The notes under the pieces are model-generated. The model saw only the letters and a list, made by a program, of their open reading frames with translations. It was not told the origin of the DNA and made no database searches. Of a DNA stretch of 64,000 nucleotides, positions 23,041-34,600 are shown piece after piece; positions within the stretch are counted from its first letter, which is position 1; every line of letters starts with the position of its first letter. A program made the position numbers and the translations under genes. Source of the DNA: Corbicula japonica (Eukaryota > Mollusca > Bivalvia > Venerida > Cyrenidae); assembly GCA_038501625.1 (NCBI GenBank), contig JAZAYU010000015.1, forward strand, positions 3,308,991 through 3,372,990. The letters are read 5' to 3'.

Positions 23041-24355
23041 AGCGTTACGCTTTGTATTAAACAAGGATTATTATATATGTCCATTGTTTACATGCAACGC
23101 CAATGTAAACACGCCAATGTAAACATTGCCAAATTACCTCTGTCTAATAGTAAGTATTCGAGGATGAATGGAGTAAAGCGAAATGTTTACAGTATGAATT
23201 TGATACTACCGCTGGATGGGAATGTTCAATGATTTGTCATGGAGCAGAGGACTGATACCTGCTGTTTCGATTTAAGGATGTATCTGAACTAAGCAGTTGG
23301 ATGTGTGAGGAGGAAGGATTAGAGCCCTTCTACTGGATAACTCTTGAGTTACGACGAGTCTGAGCCAGTGTGATATGCTTATGGATGGGGAAGGGACGTA
23401 TCTTAGCCAGTCTTTAGAATGGATTTATTGTAAAAGACGGTTCCCCAGTCAGGAAGTTCGTCTAATCTTAAGTAAAGAATAGAAACGAATCAACTGTTTG
23501 GATTTAATTCGAGTTGAGGACAGCTCCAAGCCGTCAGAACCGTGTCTCAGGTTTCGTAGACGGGGCTTGAACTTGTATGTTTTTAGACAAAAACAGATCC
23601 GTATGAGACTGCTGACTATTCGAGTCTCATGATGCAAACATGTCTTCCAGAAATTTACGTCATTTAATGAGATGTCATCATAATGATAAGCAGATAACAG
23701 CGCCTTATATATACTTTTATATATTCGGCAAGAAAATGTATATCGTGTGATAGTAGTCAAGGTATACATGAAATCACATGCTAATGAAATACACTTATTT
23801 ACAAAAATATCAAGAAATGTTATGATCAAGATTTCACAGAAGTCATATTTTCCCATAATGTGGCTTGTTCTTAGTAACCCATAACATGCTGGTTCCAAAT
23901 TACCCATAACGTCGTTCATTAAGAGTTGTCTGTGACCGTGACTTATTCCGAGATACCCAAAACGTAGTCCGGTAATTATTAGTAACGGCGTCTGTCGACT
24001 TGCTACTGGTGATAGGATTACGGAACGGTATGCGGTACAAGCCGGACCTACCCATAAAGTCACTCACGATGTGCTGGATATGACTTGAATATTCATGACA
24101 ACAATGAGTATCAAACATTAAAGTTCTTACAAGTTATACACGTCTTAACGGATTCACTTACCAATATTTTCCCGAGCCAATAAAATGGTGCCATTTTTCA
24201 TGGGACCGACCACAAACGTTGAACTTCAACGAATACAAATACATTACACCTGCGCAATCAGATGAACAAAATCATTACGAATTCATTGATACTGTATAAA
24301 GATGCATTTACATGAAATCGCACAGGATACTTCTTTCCGGCATCTTCGTTATTTT
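23041..24355 (+). other. Intron 5 stretch, nothing recognised
   Basis: A 204-codon minus-strand open frame (24063-23449) shows no family motif, no coding-like composition and no splice context, so it is not called as a gene. No clear repeats. Confidence 0.4.
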
Positions 24356-24670
24356 TAGCAAGCATTTAAGGAAACTTTGACCAGCTTTGTTATTGTAAGT
24401 AATTATCACATGACTAACGTTTACAAGAAAACAACAACGCCCAGATATCGCTGATATATCAGCAAGCATTTAAGGACACTTTGTCCCGCTTTATTGTTGT
24501 AAGGAATTGTCACATGACGAACGATAACAAGAAAAACAACAAAGCCCATATATCGCTGATCTATCAGCAAGCATTTAAGGACACGATGACCCGCTTTGTT
24601 GTTGTAAGTAATTGTCACATGACGAACGATTAAAAGAACAAAACAACGCCCGGATATCGCTGTTGTCGCA
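24356..24670 (+). repeat. 105-bp tandem repeat, three copies
   Basis: Units begin CAGCAAGCATTTAAGGACAC, with GTTGTAAGTAATTGTCACAT and ACGAACGATTA, at about 24360, 24464 and 24569. Confidence 0.85.
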
Positions 24671-24677
24671 GGTATTG

Positions 24678-24895
24678 TGTTACTCGCTCGCTATATCTGT
24701 GGTAACTACGATATTTTGGCTTTGAAATAATATTGGTACAACTCGCTCGCTGTATCTGTGGTAACTACGATATTCTGGCTCTGAAATCATCCTGGTACAA
24801 CTCGCTCGCTATATCTGTGGTAATAACGATATTCTGGCTTTGAAAACATCCTGGTACAACTCGCTCGCTATATCTGATATTTTGGCTTTCGTGTC
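24678..24895 (+). repeat. 59-bp tandem repeat, four copies
   Basis: ACTCGCTCGCTATATCTGTG followed by GTAACTACGATATTTTGGCT recurs at 24683, 24742, 24801 and 24860; it abuts the preceding 105-bp array. Confidence 0.88.
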
Positions 24896-25249
24896 GCCCG
24901 GTCGCAAAAGAAGTCCTTGCAATTTTAAACGACAAGAGAAGAATCTGACAAGACACGTTTACACCTCAAAACTGGCAGAAAAAGGCGGTGACGGAGAGCA
25001 TATGTGACAAAATTGGACTACTTCTTACCAAATGGCAACACTTAACTGTGCACTATTAAAATTATAATTCACTTCATATACTGGATTCGAAACGGAAAAG
25101 CATATACATATCGTACTCTTTTTCAAAGCTTTTAAAAATTAAATGTTTATTGCATTCAGTACATTTAATAATAAATTCGACATTAGTGTACACTCGGAGT
25201 GCAATATGTCTTAAGACAATGAGTGCACTCCGCGCGCACACCAAGTGCT

Positions 25250-26525
25250 GTTGAGTGCAAACTTAGTCTACACTAGTCAAACGTTCTAAGTGCACACTTG
25301 ATAAATGTTGAATTTTCCAACTATTTGATTGAATCTTTCAAAATATTGTAAATTGCAATGAAATAATATCAATATCCTATTAAAGCACACAAACAAATTT
25401 GAAACTTCTTAACGCGATTGAAAAATAATAACATTTTAGCACACTGATATACAGAAAGCAATTCTCAAGTAAAGAAATAATTGCATCACCTACAGTTGTG
25501 ATTATTTTCTCATCTTTGTATCTGTAAAATTTGATCAAATCTTAAGGAAATGTTGTGGCTTGCAATTCCATTGCACCGAAATAACTTCGTAATGGTCTGC
25601 CGTGCACGTTGAGCCAACACATTTTCCTCTATTTTATCCATTACGTGTTTACGTACATATGAAGGAGAAAATACCATATTTCTCGCACTGTTGTGTGCAG
25701 AAGTTTCTGAGAAGCTTAGAAATTTCGGATGATGCGATACTCTGTAATACATGGCGTAGATATGTAACAACCTTTCAAAGAAAACAAAATGTTTTCATTT
25801 CGATAAAATAGACCAGTAATTCGGACACGTTTCTTTAATATTTCTTACCAAATTAACGTCATTTTCGAATAAGTCGATTTTGAAGTTTAGATAACTTATA
25901 TTAATTTTAATTTAAGTTAAATGATAAGTAGGCACTTATCAAACAAATGTAATGATAATATTTTCCTGTTTACGTTCTTTTACGCAAATATTTAATGACG
26001 TATGAGAGTAACGTCAACGTTCAACGTAAGCAACGTTATCAATCTAGAAAATAATATCATTCGTTTTTTTTTCTTATAATGATGAAATGTGCAAAAATGA
26101 AGTATTTCTTTTGCATTTACGAAGAAAATCAGTATTTTTACATAACAAATGTAAAGGAGAGTCACTTAAGAGCATTTTGACGACACTTTCGCGGTCTTTA
26201 GACGTCAAACGTTTCAATGTTATAAAGTGTTGTTGTGTGTTTTAACTGTTTTTAGATTGTCCTATGTCGGTGAACGTATGGACAACAAAATCGATTTAAA
26301 AAGAAACAACTTAATTTCATTTGCCGCACCGCGATTACGTATAAATTACGTATGCCAACGCGGATGACGGAAAAATAATGCACGGTTTTCATATAATTTT
26401 TATCGATTGATCATATTTAACATAATGTAAAACTTTCATTTAATGAGGATTATTTTACTTTGAGATATTCAAAATTGAAAAGTGTACACTTAGATCTTTT
26501 GACAAGTCTATGTGCACTTTGGGTG
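25250..26525. mobile_element. Possible TIR element, about 1.3 kb
   Basis: Left arm ACTAGTCAAACGTTCTAAGT-GCACAC (about 25272-25297) opposes right arm GTGTACACTTAGATCTTTTG-ACAAGT (about 26482-26507) with about five mismatches over 26 bp. Similarity fades further out. An 86-codon minus-strand open frame inside (25770-25510) has no recognisable domain. Confidence 0.45.
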
Positions 26526-26789
26526 GTAGGTCAAAGGTATTAAATTTGGAATCGATCTTGTATGCCAGAAAAGTATTTCAAATTTTAATGTTAGCGTAAC
26601 GGTTTTAAGGAAATGATTTTAATCAGACTGCAATATTGGGAATATCTTTCACTAATGACATACATCGGATTGAATGAAATAGAACTGGGATTGTTCCGAT
26701 TGACAAGGTAACGTCAACGGACTGATAAGACTTACACTTATTGTGCTCGACATTTTAAATAAATTAAAAACGAATTGAATATAATGATT

Positions 26790-26930
26790 TAATTACACAT
26801 TTTGAAATCATTATATTATTTATATGATTTTATCTCAAAACGCGAAATAAATAATGTCATCTGTCCAATTCTATGACGTCATTTAAAGTATTGACGTCAA
26901 CTGTTTAAAAATACTGTCAATATATATACT
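26790..26930. repeat. Dispersed GACGTCA family copy (partial)
   Basis: CGCGAAATAAATAATGTCAT, CTATGACGTCATTTAAAG and TTGACGTCAACTGT match the family core. Confidence 0.6.
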
Positions 26931-27184
26931 TAAAAAGTCTTGTCTTGATTGAGTTTTTAAACTGAAAATGAAAAAATCAAGGATTTTATATCATAAACTT
27001 GTTTCTTGCAGAAAATTAACGGTTAAACTTTTAAGAAAAATATTGTAATTTTCTATTGCATTATTTTGAAACTGTATGTGGTATAGAGGGATTTTTTGGC
27101 AAAAAAAAATTTTGAATATATCAAAAATAAATTAAACTTAATTCTCATTGTAGATCTAGCTCTACCAAACTTTTCCCATTTTAG

Positions 27185-27474
27185 CATGTTCTGAGGAGGA
27201 TGGTATGAATAAACCCAGTCTCATTCCAAACGAGAACATAGTGTTAGAGCAACATCCCTTACTACAAGAAACTGTGGACTACCTTCGAGCTTCCAATGAG
27301 GACGGCAATTTAACTGTCTATAGTGATGAAATAGCAATAGTAATAACGCTTCATGAGTGTGACGTCATTGATTACGTCAGTCTACCGGTTCAGAACGGCG
27401 TTCAGAGATTTAGCGTTTACATCTTGAGCCGAGACAACATGAACACGTGGATACAATTGAATACAGAGAAACCG
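27185..27474 (+). CDS. Exon 6: divergent discoidin-like domain part A'
   Basis: The acceptor TTTTAG precedes 27185 (phase 1) and the donor CCG|GTAAGA follows 27474 (phase 0). It encodes about 96 residues from the opening Cys: CSEEDGMNKPSLIPNENI, then DYLRAS, DVIDYVSLPV and VYILSRDN. The C-x4-GMN-x-P-x-LI pattern is closer to the canonical F5/8C start (C..GM..G.I.D.QI) than the other A exons. It differs strongly in sequence from exons 1, 3 and 8 but has the same length, the same phases and a matching partner exon, so it is an older paralogue of the same module. Confidence 0.85.
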
Positions 27475-27625
27475 GTAAGAATTTTAAAATAAAATCGCAG
27501 AATGTAACTTTTTATGTAGCCTGGCGTAACATTAATTAAAATTTCCAACTATATTCCGCCAAAGTGGGCGGGGCTTAAAAAGGTTAGCGGCCAATGACTG
27601 ATATTGGTATACTATGAAAATACCA

Positions 27626-27773
27626 GGTCCCAAGGTTATAAAGCTGAGCATGGAAACCAGTCTCAAATCTCAAGCATCTGATTGGCTGAAATGGCGGCCA
27701 GTCGCCTTTCAGCCAATCAGATGCTTGAGATTTGAGACTGGTTTCCAAACTCAGCTTTATAACCTTCAGCCCT
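27626..27773. repeat. Palindromic hairpin element, copy 5
   Basis: Edges CCCAAGGTTATAAAGCTGAG and CTCAGCTTTATAACCTT; arms almost identical, centre GGCGGCCAGTCGCC. Little decay, so a young copy. Confidence 0.9.
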
Positions 27774-27784
27774 GGTCATCGCTC

Positions 27785-28420
27785 TCAGTTTTGTCTGTTT
27801 TTTGCAGTCTTAAATGACTGTGGGTTTTTGCAGAGTTTCAAATGTATGTTTATTAAAGAGTTTCAAATGTCTGTTTTGGCAGAGTTTAAAATGTCGGGGG
27901 GGGGGGGGTGATTGACAGAGTTTCAGATGTCTGTTTTTTTGGCAGAGTTTTTATTTCTATTTTCGGCAGTTTCAAATGTCTGTTTTTGGCAGAGTTTCAA
28001 ATGTATTTTGGGGCAGATTTTCAAATATCTGTTTTGGGGCAGATTTTCAAATGTCTGTTTTTTAGCGGAGTTTTAAATATCTTTTTTTTTCTGGCAGAGA
28101 TTTAAATGTCTGTTGTTTTATTTTTTATTTGGCAAAATTCAAATGTCTGTTTCGGCAGTTTTTAATGACTATTTATATAGAGTTTTAATGTCTCCTTTTT
28201 CGGCAGAATTTTAAATTAAGATTTTTACAGGTTTTAAATGTCTGTTTTTACAGGGTTTAAATGTATACTTTTGGCAGAGTTTCGAATGTCTATTTTTGGC
28301 AGAGTTTTAAATGTCTGTTGTGTTTTTGCAGAGTTTTAAATATTTGGTTTTGGCAGAGTTTGAATTGTCTGTTTTGGCAGAGGTTTAAATGTCTGTGATT
28401 GGCATATTTTCAAAATAATC
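27785..28420 (+). repeat. Degenerate tandem repeat of about 30 bp
   Basis: Around 20 variable units of GGCAGAGTTTCAAATGTCTG followed by T/G runs. It includes a G run at 27896-27907. Low-complexity intron 6 DNA with no coding role seen. Confidence 0.8.
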
Positions 28421-28629
28421 AACTCAAGAAAATATTTAAATGTACACTCCAAATCTGTTCTCTACGATGAAGTCATATTCATCTCACGAATCTGAATTTC
28501 TGATGTTACGCAGTGTAAAATATTATTTTAAGAGAAATCAATTGGACTGTTCACAATGTTTTAACGTGTTCAAGTAAGGAGGTCAACTTCCCGGAGATAT
28601 GTGTTCGCGGGTACACTCGGTCATATTTT

Positions 28630-28860
28630 GTTACATTTTAGTTATTACTATGCTTGGAAAAAAATTACAACTATCCTTTAGTTTCTCATGACTAAGAAGT
28701 GATTTTCTTACTTATTTCGACAATAAAATGATATTTTTACCGCGAAATGCATAATAATTAATGTCGTCTGCTCAACTTTATGACGTCATTTCAAGGATTG
28801 ACGTCATCTGTCCGAAGATACCTTTTTCCGCGACGCGCCCCATTTAATTTGAGTGTTATG
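28630..28860. repeat. Dispersed GACGTCA family copy, best preserved
   Basis: Runs from ACATTTTAGTTATTACTATG through GACAATAAAATGATATTTTT, ACCGCGAAATGCATAATAA and TATGACGTCATTTCAAGG to CGCGACGCGCCCCATTTAAT. It ends about 15 bp before the acceptor of exon 7, so it probably supplies part of the 3' end of intron 6. Confidence 0.75.
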
Positions 28861-28874
28861 CTTCTGTATTTCAG

Positions 28875-29010
28875 CATTACAGTGCAAATGAACTGGCGTT
28901 CTTTGGGGAGAATTCTAATGATATCGCCCAAATTAGGATTGTGATCAATAAATTACCGGGCGTGGAGTTCATGGAATTCAAAATGACGGTTTACGGATGC
29001 TTTGAGATTG
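28875..29010 (+). CDS. Exon 7: divergent discoidin-like domain part B'
   Basis: The acceptor TTTCAG precedes 28875 and the donor TTG|GTAAGT follows 29010; phase 0 in, phase 1 out. It has 45 codons starting HYSANELAFFGEN, with IAQIRIVINKLPG and ending MTVYGCFEI. The closing YGCF corresponds to LGCF of the other B exons. It is 21 bp longer than they are and has no associated 74-bp array. It joins exon 8 in frame through a Val codon split over the junction. Confidence 0.85.
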
Positions 29011-29265
29011 GTAAGTCTTTTCGCTTGATCGATCGATTCGCAGTCTGTGCTCTTGTGATTTATATAGTCTGATTATCAGCCGAGCGATTTGTATAATGGG
29101 ATGAAGCACACATCCTTAAATGTCAGATTCTTTTAGAAGTTATCAGTTTCCTTTACCGTCTTTGATCGTAATAAGCTAATTTCATGCGGATTACAGAATG
29201 ACAATCATTGTTGGTGGCAGTACATAGGCATACTAAATCTTGAACTATGTTTTAAGGGGATACGG

Positions 29266-29517
29266 ATACTGTAAAACGCATTGATTTCGCGATGTAAAAA
29301 TTTCGCGATTTTTGTAAAAAATTGGCTTGTTTCTTTATTCGCGTATTTATGAATTCGCGACGTCGTCAGTTCTATTTAAAGTTGCATATTTTCGGATAAA
29401 CTTCTTTCGGATGGAAACTCATAATATATTGGCGGTATTTATGAATTCGCGATGTAAGCGGTTCGCGAATATAAGCGAAAATTTAACTAACGTGAATAAA
29501 ACCAGTTTTACAGTATT
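29266..29517. mobile_element. MITE with 12-bp TIRs, 252 bp
   Basis: Perfect terminal repeat ATACTGTAAAAC at the left and GTTTTACAGTAT at the right. The interior repeats TTCGCGA-type motifs (ATTCGCGACG, GAATTCGCGATGTAAG). Non-coding. Confidence 0.75.
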
Positions 29518-29583
29518 ATGTTTTGTGTCTGTCTTTTATATGGTTGGTAAGGCTAATCAGACATCGCTTCATGCAGTACTGGG

Positions 29584-29722
29584 CTGAAGGTTATAAAGCT
29601 GAGTTTGGAAACCAGTCTCAAATTTCAAGCATCTGATTGGCTGAAATGGCGACTGGTCGCCATTTCAGCCAATCAGATGCTTGAGATTTGAGACTGGTTT
29701 CCAATCTCAGTTTTATAACCTC
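29584..29722. repeat. Palindromic hairpin element, copy 6
   Basis: Edges CTGAAGGTTATAAAGCTGAG and CTCAGTTTTATAACCTCC; the centre GGCGACTGGTCGCC is almost perfectly self-complementary. About 67 bp after the preceding MITE. Confidence 0.9.
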
Positions 29723-31004
29723 CAATCCAGATAACTTGATTGATGTGATGCAGGGAAAATTGTCACGAAATAAAACCCTCGCGAAATTAAACTGTGTAAT
29801 AATCTGTCTTCTTAGATTAATGCAGTTGTGTGAATCTTTTTTTCCGCTCGAATATATGACTTTCCATTTTTGCGCGAAAATTTGTCCCCGCGAATGGAGC
29901 AGGTTGGCGAAGGCCAAATATTGGCCTAAATATTTGGCATTTTAAAATTTGTTTTAATACCTCCTACCTTTGAATGCATACATGTAAGTGGTTATACTTT
30001 AGATATATTATTGTTTTAAGAAATTTTGACTTTTTATGGGCTTTTTGAGCTAGTCCCACGGGGCCGATAATGGGCCCATTCCCAATGCCAAATAGGGACC
30101 ACTTTTCCCAATTTCCAGAAAAAAATCCCAATGGCAAGAAAAAATCCCATTTCAACACAAATACATTTTTTTGCCTAAAATAGAAACAAAAAGAGAATCC
30201 ATATTATCAAGGAACTTTTCAAATTACAAAATTAGTTTTTTTCTTTTGATCAGTTATCTGTGTAGTGTGAAACCTATATTCCTTGAATTTATTGATGTCT
30301 ACTGTGTAAAAAAATATCTTAATTGGAACAGGGGCTTTTTTCAAAAAAAAACCTGAAAAAGCCCTGCATGCTATACCGTTTTAGCTATGGATTTAATTAA
30401 CTCGTGATTCTCTGTAAAGCAAGTTTTAATCATTATAAAGGGTTAAATATTTCACCGATTTATATTTATACTTTACTTTAATTTCAAAAATCATAATTAT
30501 CCAATGCTTATTTGCAATTATACATAACGTTAATTCAACATATTCTTTGAAAAGTGTACAGTTTTCAATAAAACAAACCTTTTTTTTTCAATGCTTTTCA
30601 TCATCTTGATATATTGAAAGGATACAATGCGATTTTGTTTTTCTCTCTCAAAAAAAACAACACACGTGTCGATGCTTCTTAAATATGGCACTCGTTTTAT
30701 ACAAACATTATACTGTGAGATTCCGTCATGCTTTTAAATTAAACATAAAACACATAATTATTGTTAATAATTCTTGATAAAAAAAAGTCGGGGCGTAGAT
30801 TTGTGAAGGGAAGTCCAAGTGGCTAAATCATCGGGCATAAGGAGCTTATATCTAAAGCTATCAAAAAAGAAAACAAAACCACGAACCAGTGAAATGAGAA
30901 TTATTTGAAACTTTTTTTCAATCTTCAACATATTTACGAGCCTTGTTGGATGGAGGTATTTCAAATTAGCAATTGAAACAAAAGATTCTGTAATGCACAT
31001 TTAA
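29723..31004 (+). other. Intron 7, middle
   Basis: AT-rich. Around 30040-30150 are repeated TCCCAATG/TTCCCAAT motifs that look like a dispersed-repeat remnant. No gene recognised. Confidence 0.4.
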
Positions 31005-31385
31005 TATTTTATTTTATGCTTTTCAGTGAATTATAAAATTTTCACGGTGAAATTAAAGCAGTATTTCACTGTTCAATTAGTGGAATAACATTTTATTTGC
31101 ACTGTGTTTTCACGTTGGTACCCAAACGCACAGAATAATTTGAATGAGAACCTTTAGAAAACACGTTCAAGTTTGGGTATATGACGTCTTGACGTAAAGC
31201 ATAAATACACATTTTGTCGCCATATCAGGCCATTTTTCTATCACATTCATGCAAAGTGTGCACTCAAAGCATAAAATACCAGTTTAAGATAAAAATATAT
31301 TTCACGCGTGAACTCCGGAATTATTTATTGTCACTCGTAACTTCGCCACTCGTGAAAATAAGAATTCCGCAGCTCACTTGGTATA
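31005..31385. repeat. Dispersed element, copy 2 of 2
   Basis: Shares with 14335-14735 the succession CAGTGAATTATAAAATTTTC, TTTTCACGTTGGTACC, and the terminal palindrome CCGGAATTATTTATTGTCAC with CACTCGTGAAAATAAGAATTC. Confidence 0.7.
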
Positions 31386-31603
31386 TTTCTACATGTATCT
31401 TACACTTGTAGATTAAATACCTTCTATAACATTACAAAAGTATTTTTATTGAATGGTTCTATTTGGGAGTATGTGTCTTCAGTGGTAGGTTTGCTTTTTC
31501 AGTGTTTTGGTTGCTTTACTATGAAAAATTTGAATATCAGCACATGTATGCTTATGTTTACTTAATAATCAAGCAAACATTTTTTCAATATTCTTTATTT
31601 TAG

Positions 31604-34600
31604 TTACAACTACATATACCACACCAACAACAACTTCAACGACATCTACCACAGAAACAACAACTTCAACGATACCTACTACATCAACAACACTTTCAAC
31701 TACACCTACAACATCAACAACACCTTCAACTACACCTTCTACATCAACAACACGTTCAACTACACCTACTTCAACAACAACACCTTCAACAACACTTTCT
31801 ACATCTACAACAACTTCAACTACACCTTCTACATCAACAACACCTTCAACTACACCTTCTACATCAACAACACCTTCAACCACACCTACTTCAACAACAA
31901 CAACACCTTCAACAACACCTACTACATCAACAACATCTTCAACTACACCGTCTTCATCAACAACACCTTCAACTACACCTACTTCATCAGCAACATCTTC
32001 AACTACACCTACTACATCAACAACACCTTCAACAACACCTACTACATCAACAACACCTACAACTACACCTACTACATCAACAACACCTTCAACTACACCT
32101 ACTTCTACAACAACACATTCGACTACACCTACTTCCACAACAACACCTTCAACTACACCTACTTCCACAACAACACCTTCAACTACACCTACTTCCACAA
32201 CAACACCTTCAACTACACCTACTTCGACAACAACACCTTCAACTACTCCTACTTCGACAACAACACCTTCAACTACACCTACTTCGACAACAACACCTTC
32301 AAGTACACCTACTTCGACCACAACACCTTCAACTACACCTACTTCGACAACAACACCTTCAACTACACCTACTTCAACAACAACACCTTCAACTACACCT
32401 TCTACATCAACAACTCCTACAACTACACCTACTACATCAACAACACCTTCAACTACACCTAGTACGTCAACAACACCTTCAACTACACCTATATCAACAA
32501 CTCCTTCAACTACACCCTCTACATCAACAACACCTTCAACTACACCTTCTACATCAACGACACCTTCAACTACACCTACTACATCAACAACACCTTCAAC
32601 AACACCTACTTCGACAACAACACCTTCAACTACACCTACTTCAACAACAACACCTTCAACAACACTTTCTACATCTACAACAACTTCAACTACACCTTCT
32701 ACATCAACAACACCTTCAACTACACCTTCTACATCAACAACACCTTCAACCACACCTACTTCAACAACAACAACACCTTCAACAACACCTACTACATCAA
32801 CAACATCTTCAACTACACCGTCTTCATCAACAACACCTTCAACTACACCTACTTCATCAGCAACATCTTCAACTACACCTACTACATCAACAACACCTTC
32901 AACAACACCTACTACATCAACAACACCTACAACTACACCTACTACATCAACAACACCTTCAACTACACCTACTTCTACAACAACACATTCGACTACACCT
33001 ACTTCCATAACAACACCTTCAACTACACCTACTTCCACAACAACACCTTCAACTACACCTACTTCCACTACAACACCTTCAACTACACCTACTTCGACAA
33101 CAACACCTTCAACTACTCCTACTTCGACAACAACACCTTCAACTACACCTACTTCGACAACAACACCTTCAAGTACACCTACTTCGACCACAACACCTTC
33201 AACTACACCTACTTCGACAACAACACCTTCAACTACACCTACTTCGACAACAACACCTTCAACTACTCCTACTTCGACAACAACACCTTCAACTACACCT
33301 ACTTCGACAACAACACCTTCAAGTACACCTACTTCGACCACAACACCTTCAACTACACCTACTTCGACAACAACACCTTCAACTACACCTACTTCAACAA
33401 CAACACCTTCAACTACACCTTCTACATCAACAACTCCTACAAATACACCTACTACATCAACAACACCTTCAACTACACCTAGTACGTCAACAACACCTTC
33501 AACTACACCTACATCAACAACTCCTTCAACTACACCCTCTACATCAACAACACCTTCAACTACACCTTCTACATCAACGACACCTTCAACTACACCTACT
33601 ACATCAACAACACCTTCAACAACACTTTCTACATCTACAACAACTTCAACTACACCTTCTACATCAACAACACCTTCAACTACACCTTCTACATCAACAA
33701 CACCTTCAACCACACCTACTTCAACAACAACAACACCTTCAACAACACCTACTACATCAACAACATCTTCAACTACACCGTCTTCATCAACAACACCTTC
33801 AACTACACCTACTTCATCAGCAACATCTTCAACTACACCTACTACATCAACAACACCTTCAACAACACCTACTACATCAACAACACCTACAACTACACCT
33901 ACTACATCAACAACACCTTCAACTACACCTACTTCTACAACAACACATTCGACTACACCTACTTCCACAACAACACCTTCAACTACACCTACTTCCACAA
34001 CAACACCTTCAACTACACCTACTTCCACAACAACACCTTCAACTACACCTACTTCGACAACAACACCTTCAACTACTCCTACTTCGACAACAACACCTTC
34101 AACTACACCTACTTCGACAACAACACCTTCAAGTACACCTACTTCGACCACAACACATTCAACTACACCTACTTCGACAACAACACCTTCAACTACACCT
34201 ACTTCAACAACAACACCTTCAACTACACCTTCTACATCAACAACTCCTACAACTACACCTACTACATCAACAACACCTTCAACTACACCTAGTACGTCAA
34301 CAACACCTTCAACTACACCTACATCAACAACTCCTTCAACTACACCCTCTACATCAACAACACCTTCAACTACACCTTCTACATCAACGACACCTTCAAC
34401 TACACCTACTACATCAACAACACCTTCAACAACACCTACTTCGACAACAACACCTTCAACTACACCTACTTCAACAACAACACCTTCAACTACACCTTCT
34501 ACATCAACAACTCCTACAACTACACCTACTACATCAACAACACCTTCAACTACACCTAGTACGTCAACAACACCTTCAACTACACCCTCTACATCAACAA

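Noticed and set aside
23449..24063. 204-codon minus-strand open frame
   Set aside because: No recognisable family, no repeat support and no splice context; composition is like the neighbouring intron.
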